The notes under the pieces are model-generated. The model was not told the origin of the DNA, did no database searches, and saw only the letters and a program-made list of their open reading frames with translations. This document shows, piece by piece, positions 20,133 through 28,361 of a stretch of DNA of 41,254 bases. A program made the translations under genes and the position numbers. The first letter of the stretch is position 1. Each line of letters starts with the position of its first letter. Origin of the DNA: Akkermansiaceae bacterium (GTDB taxonomy: Bacteria > Verrucomicrobiota > Verrucomicrobiia > Verrucomicrobiales > Akkermansiaceae); NCBI GenBank assembly GCA_023263995.1, contig JALQTQ010000004.1, positions 1 to 41,254 of the forward strand, written 5' to 3'.

Positions 20133-22356
20133 CTCGCTTGAGGACCCCAGCCACTTTCCCAGCCTCCACTGCCTTGATCAGATCACGCAAGATGGCCAAG
20201 CCCTCGCGCTTGGTGGCATCGAGACCGCTGGGCCATTTCGGAGTATCGTCGAGGTCGGCAACGGCATCCTCAGCCTGCCTCATGTGACGTTGTGCGTCGT
20301 CCTCAAGATCCACCTCCGGGAGTGTCTCGAGGTCCACGTCATCGAGAGTGAGGCGGTAACTTTTGAAGGCTTTTTCATCCGCCTCTTTCATCGCCGCAAA
20401 GCGCTTGATTCGCTCAGCATTCCGCTCCTTGCGCCGCCCATCGGCCTCAGCGATCTCCTTTCGGCGGGCCTCGATGTTGAGTGAAGTCTTGTTTGCCTTC
20501 ATTCGTTCCTCGAGCCGCTCGGTGTCCTCAATGACATAGGCAAAGTCTTGGCTAGCTTTGATCCGCTCCGCGCTTTTTTCCTCAAGCATGGCAATAAAGA
20601 GATTCTCCCGCTTGAATGGTTCGAAGTCACGCGCCCGGCGAATTTTATCGTGCGCGAGGGCATGGTCGGCATACTGCTCACCGACTTCAAGGGCATCCCG
20701 CACCGATGGCAACACGATGTCGGGGACCACCCCCTTTTTCTGCGTCGAGCTTCCCGCGACCCGGTAGAACTTTTGGATCGTCAGCTTGACCGCCCCTGCG
20801 CGATCACTGTCAGCAAGCGGAGGCATGAAGCGACCAATTTCCAACGGCTGCTGCACTGTCCCCTTGCCATAAGTCGATGATTCCCCGACGACGACCGCCC
20901 GGTTGTAATCCTGCAAGGCACCCGCCAGAATTTCGCTTGCCGAGGCACTCCCCTTGTCGGTCAGAACAACAATCGGACCATCGTAAAGGGGACGACGAAA
21001 AGGCGATTCCAGGGCCTCGATATGCCCGTTGGTCCGCTTGATTTGGACGACTGGTCCCTCGCCCACAAAAAAACCAGTGATCCGGCGCACCTCCTCCAGC
21101 GACCCTCCTCCATTCCCGCGCAAATCGATCGCGAGACCATCGATTGCCTCCTTTTTGAGCCGATCCAGCAATCGCTCAAGGTCACGCGACACTCGAACAT
21201 CGCGATCCTGAGGATCAAAGTAGAAGGAGGGCATCTTGATCACTCCCAGTTTCATTTGCCCGTCGCCCTGATTGTAATCGATGATCTCGGCGGTGGTGAG
21301 CTCATCTTTCATGGTCACCTCCTCCCGCTTGATGACGATGATGCGCGTTTCCCCGGCCGGGGCACCGGCCGGTTCGACCTTGAGAGCCACCTCAACCCCT
21401 TCTTCCCCACGGATCATTTCGACCACTTTGTCGAGAGGCATGAACATGATGTCGACCCAGTTACCGTCGTTCTTGGAATCCACCCCAACGACCCGGTCCT
21501 TCAACTGCAATTCGCCCTGCCGGTCGGCCGGGCCGTTGTTGACGATGCCCTCGATCTTGGTCGCACCATCATCTTCGGCTCGAAGCAAGGCCCCGATCCC
21601 GACAAGCCGGTTCTGGATGTTCACCTGAAACTGCTGCAACTCGCGGGCACTGAAATATTCGGAGTGTGGATCGTGAGCCCGGGCCACCGCACTCAGGAAG
21701 TAGTTGGCAACGTCCTCTTCATCAGTCCCTTCGATCGTCTTGAAAAAGCGCTCGTAACGCTGGGCAATCTTTTCCTTGGCGTTGGGCTGATCCTTCAGCG
21801 GATCCTCTTTGCCCTGTTCCTTGGCTCGGCGAGCAATTCCTTCGCGACGAAGCGTCTCTGCAAGAAGAGCCTCCTTCAATTGCAAGCGCCAAAGATCCCG
21901 GGCGACCGTGGCATCCTTCGGCCAGGCCGCCTCCTCGCGATCTTGCTCGATGAATTCATCCTTGGTGAAATCAAAGTCATGCTTGTTCAAGAGGTCCTGC
22001 ACCAGTTGGGCACGCTCCTGCACCCGCTTTTGGTAGCGTTTGTAAATCTCAGAAGCAGCATCGATCGACTGCTTGTTCATGAGCAGATCATCGAATTTTT
22101 CGCGATACTTCTCAGCAAATTCATCGACATCGGCCTGCTCGAAGTAAAGGCGAGACGGATCCAGGTCCCCCAAGAAGTCGTCAAAAATCCGCTGACTCAA
22201 ATCATCATCAAGGGGCATGCGGGCGTAGTGCCCATTCTGAAGAATGTAAGACATCTCACGGGCCACCGCATTGAAGTCCGCAGCCAGAGTTGTGCAGCTT
22301 GGTAAGAGCCAAATCGAGAGAACGGGTGCCAAGAAGCGTTTGAGATTTTTCATCAT
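20125..22356 (-). CDS. Carboxy-terminal processing (tail-specific) protease, Tsp/Prc family
   Basis: Signal peptide MMKNLKRFLAPVLSIWLLPSCTTLAAD, PDZ domain, catalytic region VVLTDKGSASASEILAGALQDYNRAVVVGESSTYGKGTVQQ, long charged C-terminal domain. Confidence 0.95.
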   Translation of the reverse strand: MMKNLKRFLAPVLSIWLLPSCTTLAADFNAVAREMSYILQNGHYARMPLDDDLSQRIFDDFLGDLDPSRLYFEQADVDEFAEKYREKFDDLLMNKQSIDAASEIYKRYQKRVQERAQLVQDLLNKHDFDFTKDEFIEQDREEAAWPKDATVARDLWRLQLKEALLAETLRREGIARRAKEQGKEDPLKDQPNAKEKIAQRYERFFKTIEGTDEEDVANYFLSAVARAHDPHSEYFSARELQQFQVNIQNRLVGIGALLRAEDDGATKIEGIVNNGPADRQGELQLKDRVVGVDSKNDGNWVDIMFMPLDKVVEMIRGEEGVEVALKVEPAGAPAGETRIIVIKREEVTMKDELTTAEIIDYNQGDGQMKLGVIKMPSFYFDPQDRDVRVSRDLERLLDRLKKEAIDGLAIDLRGNGGGSLEEVRRITGFFVGEGPVVQIKRTNGHIEALESPFRRPLYDGPIVVLTDKGSASASEILAGALQDYNRAVVVGESSTYGKGTVQQPLEIGRFMPPLADSDRAGAVKLTIQKFYRVAGSSTQKKGVVPDIVLPSVRDALEVGEQYADHALAHDKIRRARDFEPFKRENLFIAMLEEKSAERIKASQDFAYVIEDTERLEERMKANKTSLNIEARRKEIAEADGRRKERNAERIKRFAAMKEADEKAFKSYRLTLDDVDLETLPEVDLEDDAQRHMRQAEDAVADLDDTPKWPSGLDATKREGLAILRDLIKAVEAGKVAGVLKRDE

Positions 22357-22413
22357 GAGAAGCCTGAATTGTAGCGGGGATTTGTGAACCCTGCATGGAA
22401 TTAACGTAACCTA

Positions 22414-23133
22414 CTAGCGACGATCAGCGATGAGATTTTTTCTTTCCCTCTCGATTTCGGCCATTAACCAGCGCCGAAATTCCGCGAGTTGCTCCAAGAT
22501 CTCCGTGGACACCATTCCTCCCCCGTCCACCAAGGCGGCTCGTTGAATCCTCGCGCGCTCGCTTGGAACCGGAAGGATTCCCAACTTGAGCGGAATGTCC
22601 AGCAGCATGCCTTCACGCTTGACCGTGAGGGCTACCGAAGTGTTCGGCGCTTGCCTCTGGATTTCTTTCGCGGCCTCATTGACGCGATCGTCACTTTGGA
22701 ATGGGTGGTTATTGATCTTTAGGATGATATCGCCGGCTTTGAGGCCACTCGCTGCCGCCGGGGTCTGCGGGGCCACTCGAACCACCACGACTCCGGGCCC
22801 CTGTTCAGCAAGCGGTCGCAATCGGCCCAACTGATCATAGCGCGCCGACATCATTTGAACACCAAGATACCCTTTCGGGGGGAAATAAGCGTGCTCAAGG
22901 GCGGGAATGAGGCGGCGGCGAAACTCCGGGTCGGAACTCGTGACGTAGAGTTTGAGGAGCTCCTCCCGGGCCCGGCCACGATTCCTTGACGCCCAATTCG
23001 TGATGATCTCTTGCGCCCGTTCCCTTCGCTCCTCCTCTTCGTGGGACAAGTCAGCGAGAGGCAAAGCTTCCCCAGCCCGAAGCGGGTTGAAATGACCCAA
23101 AAGCGTCAGGAATGTCAGGATCACAACACGCAT
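22414..23133 (-). CDS. PDZ-domain-containing secreted protein
   Basis: Signal peptide MRVVILTFLTLLGHFNPLRAGEA; PDZ segment VVVVRVAPQTPAAASGLKAGDIILKINNHPFQSDDRVNEAAKEI. Confidence 0.88.
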   Translation of the reverse strand: MRVVILTFLTLLGHFNPLRAGEALPLADLSHEEEERRERAQEIITNWASRNRGRAREELLKLYVTSSDPEFRRRLIPALEHAYFPPKGYLGVQMMSARYDQLGRLRPLAEQGPGVVVVRVAPQTPAAASGLKAGDIILKINNHPFQSDDRVNEAAKEIQRQAPNTSVALTVKREGMLLDIPLKLGILPVPSERARIQRAALVDGGGMVSTEILEQLAEFRRWLMAEIERERKNLIADRR

Positions 23134-23178
23134 CTTGGCGATATTCTACAAGACCAAGGGCACGAATCAATCCTCCAC

Positions 23179-23211
23179 AAAAAAACCGGACCTTCAGCGA
23201 AGAAGGCCCGG
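23179..23211 (-). terminator. Rho-independent terminator at the end of the EPS export operon
   Basis: Minus-strand stem CCGGGCCTTC / GAAGGTCCGG (one G-T pair; arms 23186-23195 and 23202-23211) followed by a T-run. Confidence 0.85.
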
Positions 23212-23230
23212 CTCGGACGAAAAACAAACT

Positions 23231-23794
23231 TTAGCGATTGAGGATATTGGTCTGAGGCACCTCAATGGTATCATTGGGGTAGACAAGAATGGCCTTACTC
23301 TTCAGCTCCCTCATGTCATACACGTAAGGCTGACCACGACGATACAGCTTGACCCGATTCATCGCAGCATAAGCAGTTTCTCCACCGGCCGCTTGGATCG
23401 CGCCATACAAGGTCATCCCTTCAGTCCATTGCCGCTGGCCCGGCTGACGCACCTGCCCCCCAATGGTCAGCAGCTGGTTGTCGATCGATTTCCGGTCCTC
23501 CTCACTATAGATTTGAAAGACAGGGTCGGTGTAAATTTCAGCCGCCTTGTATTTTTCGGCGATGTTTTGAGCGAGCTCTGATTTGGTCAAACCGGCTGCC
23601 CGGACTGATCCGATCTGCCACATCGTGATCGTTCCCGAGGCAGACACCGAATAGACGTTGTCCAGTCGCCCTTTCTCAGACACCGGCACTCCGGTGATAG
23701 AAATCTGAAGGGTTTGTCCTGAACGAACAGTCTGAGCGTGGGCTGCGACAAACAATCCGAGAAGGGTCAACGTGATGATTGCAATTTTTCTCAT
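23231..23794 (-). CDS. Polysaccharide biosynthesis/export protein (Wza-like, poly_export/SLBB)
   Basis: Signal peptide MRKIAIITLTLLGLFVAAHAQ, VRSGQTLQISITGVPVSEKG...VSASGTITMWQIGSVRAAGLTKSEL, SLBB-like ITIGGQVRQPGQRQWTEGMTLYGAIQAAGG. Confidence 0.88.
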   Translation of the reverse strand: MRKIAIITLTLLGLFVAAHAQTVRSGQTLQISITGVPVSEKGRLDNVYSVSASGTITMWQIGSVRAAGLTKSELAQNIAEKYKAAEIYTDPVFQIYSEEDRKSIDNQLLTIGGQVRQPGQRQWTEGMTLYGAIQAAGGETAYAAMNRVKLYRRGQPYVYDMRELKSKAILVYPNDTIEVPQTNILNR

Positions 23795-23848
23795 GGTCTT
23801 TGGTTTTGGCGTTCGCGGAGTGCGGTTTTCTTTCGGGTGTCAAGAAGG

Positions 23849-26041
23849 TTAGTAGAGGTCCTCGGCCTTGGTGGAGCGGGATTCCGAAGCCGAATCTTCA
23901 ACTCGGATAGGCTTCGAGGTCGCTGGGGTGTCCATTCCAGCGGTGGCTTCGTCGGTCGCCGTCGGGGCGTAGTAGGTGTAGTAACTGGTGTAGTATTGAT
24001 ACTGACTGTCGCTACGAACATCCACGTTGTTGAGAACAACCCCGATGACCTGGCCACCGACGTTTTCAACGGCCTGCTTGACGCGCATGAGCATGTTACG
24101 GGGAAGCTTGCGATGCTGGACAACCACCATCGTGAGATCGACCTCACTGGCCAGCACCGCAGCGTCACTCACACCAAGGATGGGTGGAGAGTCCACCAGC
24201 ACGAGGTCGAAGCGCTGTTTGACATCCTGCAGCAACTCGGACATGCGACGCGAATTCAGAATCCCGGCCGCATCAGCCGGTAAAATACCGGAAGGCAAGA
24301 AGTAGAGATTGTCGACCGGGCTTTGAAGAATGACATCCTCAAGCGCGAGGTCGGTCGTCAGATAGTTGGTCAAACCAACCGAATTATTAATATCGAAGAA
24401 AGCGTGAAGGCGCGGGCGACGAAGGTCGGCATCAATCATGAGCGTGGTGTATCCGCCTTGCGCACAAACGTAAGCCAAGTTTACCAAGGTCGTTGATTTG
24501 CCCTCGCCGGCACCACCGGAAACCACCGTGATCGAGTTATCTTCCGGGTTCTTGCGGTTGAATTCGATATTGGTCCGCAAGATGCGGTAGGCTTCGGCAT
24601 CGGGGCTCATGCCACTCTGCTTGTGCAGAATTCCCACGTCCTTCGGAATGACCGCAAGCACGGGAACCTGCAGGTAACGTTCCACGTCCTCAAGGCTCTT
24701 GACTGAGGTATCAAGATGCTCAAGCAGGAAGGCAATCCCAACCCCGAAAATGAGCCCGACACCGGCACCAAGGAGCAAATTGAGAGTGAAGTTCGGAAAG
24801 ACGGGCGATTTGCCAATCTTGGGTTTCTCGTGGAGGGTAATCGGGTCACGAGGCATCTTCAGAAGCACGCGTGCTTCCTGCTGACGAATCTTCATTTCCC
24901 GCAACATCGCTCGAGACTGCTCGTAGGCTTCCTTGGCTTGGTTGTAGCGACTCTGCTTGAGCGAGAGTTCGATGGTGTCAAAGGTTTTACCCTCAACCAT
25001 CGTTTCCATACGCTCGACTTGACGATTGATCAGTTCGCGTTTGGTTTGCAAGTTGGCCTTGAGCGATACGACCTCTTTGTGGGCCTCCTCCATCAAACTC
25101 TTGGCCCGCTCATCCATGGCTAGGATGTCTGGGTGCTTCCGCCCCAATCCTTGCGCCATCATGCTGAGGCGCTCCTGCTTGGCCTCACGCGCTTGGGTGT
25201 AGTAATAAGTCACCTGGTTTTCCGGCAAATCGAGGCCAGCAGCAAAGCTGATCAAATCATCGTTATCGAGCTCAACCAACTTTTTGATCTGAATCTCAAT
25301 CTGATCCACCTGCACCTTGAAGTCATCAAGCTTCTGTCGCGCAATCTCAAGCATCTTGCTTTCCGTCATTCCCAAGGGATTAGACTGTCCCTCCTCAAAA
25401 TAAGGGATCCCATATTGCTGGATCAGAACGGTCAGTTCCTTCCTGTTATCCTGTACGATGTCACTTTGGGCCACCAGCTCGTCATCCAAGGCTTTCAGCG
25501 CCTTTTGTGCCCGGCTGACTTCATTTTGACGACGGCGCTCCATGTAAGCCGTCGAAACAGCATCCGCGATGGCCTTGGCATCGGCCGAATTAGCATGGCG
25601 AACGGAAATCTCAATAAAGTCGGTCCCACGGCGGGGAGAAGCAGAGACAATTTCCTTGAGAGTGCTAACCACTTCTTCGAGGGACTGCCCCCAGCGTGTC
25701 GGCAGCTCAATGTCCTCGGCCGCTTTCTTCAAGGTCTCCGGGGCAATGATGGTTTCAAACTCATTCTCCATGTAGTTCCGGGTCATGAGGCTTCCCGGGT
25801 TGGTCCCTCCGCCTCCGTTACCAATTGGGTTAATCGACAACATTGATGGGTGAACCTGAACTACCGAGGAACTCTCATATTTCTCCGGCATCACCGAAGT
25901 AATGACGGCCGCGGTCATGAAAACTAAGAGGAAGGTCAGGAGAATGACCCCGTAACGGTTCTTGATCACCTGCCAGTAATCAATAGAGCCGGTCGATTCG
26001 GTGATAGGCTGAGACTTCCCTTGCATGGCGTATGTTTTCAA
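23849..26041 (-). CDS. Polysaccharide biosynthesis tyrosine autokinase (Wzc-like BY-kinase)
   Basis: Wzz-like N-terminal domain, coiled coil, second TM, Walker A GGAGEGKSTTLVNLA, Walker A' LMIDADLRRPRLH, Walker B LVLVDSPPILGVSD, C-terminal Tyr cluster YQYYTSYYTYY. Confidence 0.95.
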   Translation of the reverse strand: MKTYAMQGKSQPITESTGSIDYWQVIKNRYGVILLTFLLVFMTAAVITSVMPEKYESSSVVQVHPSMLSINPIGNGGGGTNPGSLMTRNYMENEFETIIAPETLKKAAEDIELPTRWGQSLEEVVSTLKEIVSASPRRGTDFIEISVRHANSADAKAIADAVSTAYMERRRQNEVSRAQKALKALDDELVAQSDIVQDNRKELTVLIQQYGIPYFEEGQSNPLGMTESKMLEIARQKLDDFKVQVDQIEIQIKKLVELDNDDLISFAAGLDLPENQVTYYYTQAREAKQERLSMMAQGLGRKHPDILAMDERAKSLMEEAHKEVVSLKANLQTKRELINRQVERMETMVEGKTFDTIELSLKQSRYNQAKEAYEQSRAMLREMKIRQQEARVLLKMPRDPITLHEKPKIGKSPVFPNFTLNLLLGAGVGLIFGVGIAFLLEHLDTSVKSLEDVERYLQVPVLAVIPKDVGILHKQSGMSPDAEAYRILRTNIEFNRKNPEDNSITVVSGGAGEGKSTTLVNLAYVCAQGGYTTLMIDADLRRPRLHAFFDINNSVGLTNYLTTDLALEDVILQSPVDNLYFLPSGILPADAAGILNSRRMSELLQDVKQRFDLVLVDSPPILGVSDAAVLASEVDLTMVVVQHRKLPRNMLMRVKQAVENVGGQVIGVVLNNVDVRSDSQYQYYTSYYTYYAPTATDEATAGMDTPATSKPIRVEDSASESRSTKAEDLY

Positions 26042-26075
26042 AAGTGATGTGGTTGGGATGGGTAGGCATAAATTA

Positions 26076-26105
26076 GCCTTCGCAATGAAAAGACACCGCG
26101 AAGGC
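26076..26105 (-). other. Intercistronic hairpin between the barrel gene and the BY-kinase gene
   Basis: Perfect 8-bp inverted repeat GCCTTCGC (26076-26083) / GCGAAGGC (26098-26105), 14-nt loop, only a weak T-rich tail on the minus strand. Confidence 0.45.
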
Positions 26106-26135
26106 CAAATTGTTCAAAGATAAACCTGAAGCTCT

Positions 26136-27365
26136 TTAGAAAGTGGTGGTAGCACCAATGCTGATCCGATTCCGATCGTAGTCGCGGCCCGCATCCGAGC
26201 TAAGGTCCTCAAAGTTATACCTTGCGTTCAGGTTGAGTGCGTCGGTAACTTGGAGGTTCACCCCAACGTAAGCATTCAGCAACTCCTCCTCGATAGCCGC
26301 AGGACCAATCAAGCCGCGACGCTCGGTGAAATCAAGGAAAACGTAGTTGATTCCCCCGGTGAAAACCAATTGCTCGGAGAGCTGGTAGTCTCCGCTCACG
26401 CCGATGCGGAGAGTGTCAGTATTGTCGTAAAGGACCCCACCAACAGCTGGAATATTCAAGAAGCGCTGCCAGTCCTCCACGCCGTAACGGGCATAGCTAC
26501 GAACTGCGAAACTCTCGTTCACTTGAGTTCTCACGGAGGCCTCTAAATACGGGCTGCTACTATCCTTACCCCCATCGACGTCGCGGACTTGGACACCACC
26601 TCGGACCACCCCGTATGATTGTGGGGTGAAGCGATGCTCAATACCTGCAAGGATGAATTGGTTAGTGGCGTCACTGACTTGAGCATCGGCGCTCACGTCT
26701 TGGTAACGATACGAAAACGTAGTTACGGTGCGCTCACTCACCTGGTAACGGAAGTCGTTGTAAAGCGTAACCAAGGAGCGATCACCACCAGGGATATCAT
26801 CGAAAGTGATCCCCTCGAAGCGAATACCAGAGTAGGTCGCCAAGCGCTCGGTCCAACGATAACCGACAGCACTGTCGCTCGACCAGCGGAGATAGTTACC
26901 GACTTGGCGCTGTGCTTGGAAGCCGATGGAATAATCCGGCTCGAGTTCGTAAGTGATGTTGTTCCGGCTAACAAAACGAAGGCGCTCGCTTACCCTGCGG
27001 GTCCAATTCAGATTGAGAGATGCAGTGAAAGCAGTATCGTCGACACTCCGACCAGGCACATCCAAGTTGTCGAAGTAGTGAATCACTCCGATTTGGGCCC
27101 CGAAGTCCAAATCAGTCTGTGGGCTAGTGCTCAGGAACGCCGCACGAACGTAACCCTGCCCATAAAGAGCCGAATCCCCCCCGATGAGCGGGGTAGGATT
27201 GTCATCGTATCCGAAATTGACGCCAGCGGTGTAGGTGAGAGGAAGCGACTCGCTGCTACCATCTTCTGGTGCCAGATCATAAAGAGACTTGGCGCTCGGA
27301 GTGCCGGCTGCCGAGAGAGCGGCAGAGGCAACAAGAGCCGTGAGGCCTACGGAATATTTTTTCAT
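26136..27365 (-). CDS. Outer membrane beta-barrel protein of the EPS locus
   Basis: Signal peptide MKKYSVGLTALVASAALSAAG; alternating amphipathic strands (FGYDDNPTPL..., YQLSEQLVFTGGINYVFLDFTERRG) ending in a C-terminal Phe (ISIGATTTF). Start at 27365. Confidence 0.85.
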   Translation of the reverse strand: MKKYSVGLTALVASAALSAAGTPSAKSLYDLAPEDGSSESLPLTYTAGVNFGYDDNPTPLIGGDSALYGQGYVRAAFLSTSPQTDLDFGAQIGVIHYFDNLDVPGRSVDDTAFTASLNLNWTRRVSERLRFVSRNNITYELEPDYSIGFQAQRQVGNYLRWSSDSAVGYRWTERLATYSGIRFEGITFDDIPGGDRSLVTLYNDFRYQVSERTVTTFSYRYQDVSADAQVSDATNQFILAGIEHRFTPQSYGVVRGGVQVRDVDGGKDSSSPYLEASVRTQVNESFAVRSYARYGVEDWQRFLNIPAVGGVLYDNTDTLRIGVSGDYQLSEQLVFTGGINYVFLDFTERRGLIGPAAIEEELLNAYVGVNLQVTDALNLNARYNFEDLSSDAGRDYDRNRISIGATTTF

Positions 27366-27412
27366 CGTTGAATTATTTAAGGTTTTAACCATCCCAAATC
27401 GTTGGAGAATGT

Positions 27413-28066
27413 TCAGTCGTTGATCGAACTGTCAGGGACAGGGGTCGTTACGCCCGGATCATCCTCAACCGGCTCAATGAAAAACTCGGGAGCAGTCCGC
27501 ACATCAGCTCCCTTGCTGATCGGACTGATCATCGTGCTCTGGAAGGGCGAATTAAGAGGGTTGTAGGAGACACTACTGAACGCTGCCTCACCCCCACCAG
27601 CCGAGGAACCGCCTGTTGAAGAGCCCCCTTCGGATGAAGACCCAGTTTCGGACGAGACACCCTCGGGCGCGGGCCCAGCTTCGGAAGAAGAATCAGCCTC
27701 CGAAGAAGAATCATCTTCAGTGGTCACAGCGAGAACAACTGCGATGGCGTCCGGAGCGGTCGCAATCGCACACTGGGTAATCATTCGCGCTTCAGAAGGC
27801 GCCTCAAGAATGGCAGTGCTAACGATCTTACCAACAAGAGCCTCGTCGGCGTCTGCCGCGATGATGGCCGCCTTGACGATTTCACACGCACAGGACTCGT
27901 TAGCAGCCACATTGCTTGCGACGATCCGAAGAACCTGACTGGAGTCGGCGACAACAGCAGCCTTGACCGTCTCGCTGAGCTTGGCGCAATCCTTGGCGCC
28001 TGCCGCCGCGATCGGAGCAGCCGAGAGAAGCGCCGCTGAAAGAGCAAATTTGAGGGTATTTTTCAT
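27413..28066 (-). CDS. Hypothetical secreted protein: helical-repeat domain followed by a Ser/Glu/Gly-rich segment
   Basis: Signal peptide MKNTLKFALSAALLSAAPIAAAGA; repeated (I/V)V-x-A-x-(I/V)-x-A units; DDSSSEADSSSEAGPAPEGVSSETGSSSEGGSSTGGSSAGGG tract. First gene of the minus-strand EPS block. Confidence 0.8.
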   Translation of the reverse strand: MKNTLKFALSAALLSAAPIAAAGAKDCAKLSETVKAAVVADSSQVLRIVASNVAANESCACEIVKAAIIAADADEALVGKIVSTAILEAPSEARMITQCAIATAPDAIAVVLAVTTEDDSSSEADSSSEAGPAPEGVSSETGSSSEGGSSTGGSSAGGGEAAFSSVSYNPLNSPFQSTMISPISKGADVRTAPEFFIEPVEDDPGVTTPVPDSSIND

Positions 28067-28124
28067 GATGTATTGGAGGTTAACGCTCGGGATTGCCAGT
28101 TGCCAAGAGCAAACTGGGAAAATC

Positions 28125-28198
28125 TGGAGCGGGTAGAGGGAATCGAACCCTCATGATCAGCTTGGAAGGCTGGAGCTTTACCATTAAGCTATACCCGC
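28125..28198 (-). tRNA. tRNA-Gly (anticodon UCC)
   Basis: Minus strand GCGGGTATAGCTTAATGGTAAAGCTCCAGCCTTCCAAGCTGATCATGAGGGTTCGATTCCCTCTACCCGCTCCA folds as a cloverleaf: 7-bp acceptor, 4-bp D, 5-bp T stem, loop CTTCCAA, encoded CCA. Confidence 0.97.
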
Positions 28199-28361
28199 TT
28201 GACCGGAGCGAAACTAAACTTCTCTTTCCTGCTCTGCAAGCTTTTTTCCACAGTCAGGCGAAGATCTCTCTCGGAGACTCCCCATTTGCCTCAACTCCGG
28301 GCGTTGCTGGTTCTTGCAACACTCACCACATCCTTTAAGAAAGATGAAATATAGGGGATTT

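Noticed and set aside
21022-22305. 427-aa plus-strand ORF opposite the Tsp protease, and other long antisense ORFs (e.g. 17865-18956, 35001-36119)
   Set aside because: Mirror ORFs produced by codon bias in the real genes; compositionally odd and without recognisable domains.
27577-27718. Simple-sequence-like region (gaagaatcagcctccgaagaagaatc...) considered as CRISPR or VNTR
   Set aside because: Units are irregular and in-frame coding for a Ser/Glu-rich tract; no spacer-repeat structure.
28125-28198. tRNA-Gly as an integration site for the neighbouring EPS block
   Set aside because: No integrase or transposase and no direct repeat of the tRNA 3' end was noticed in the window.
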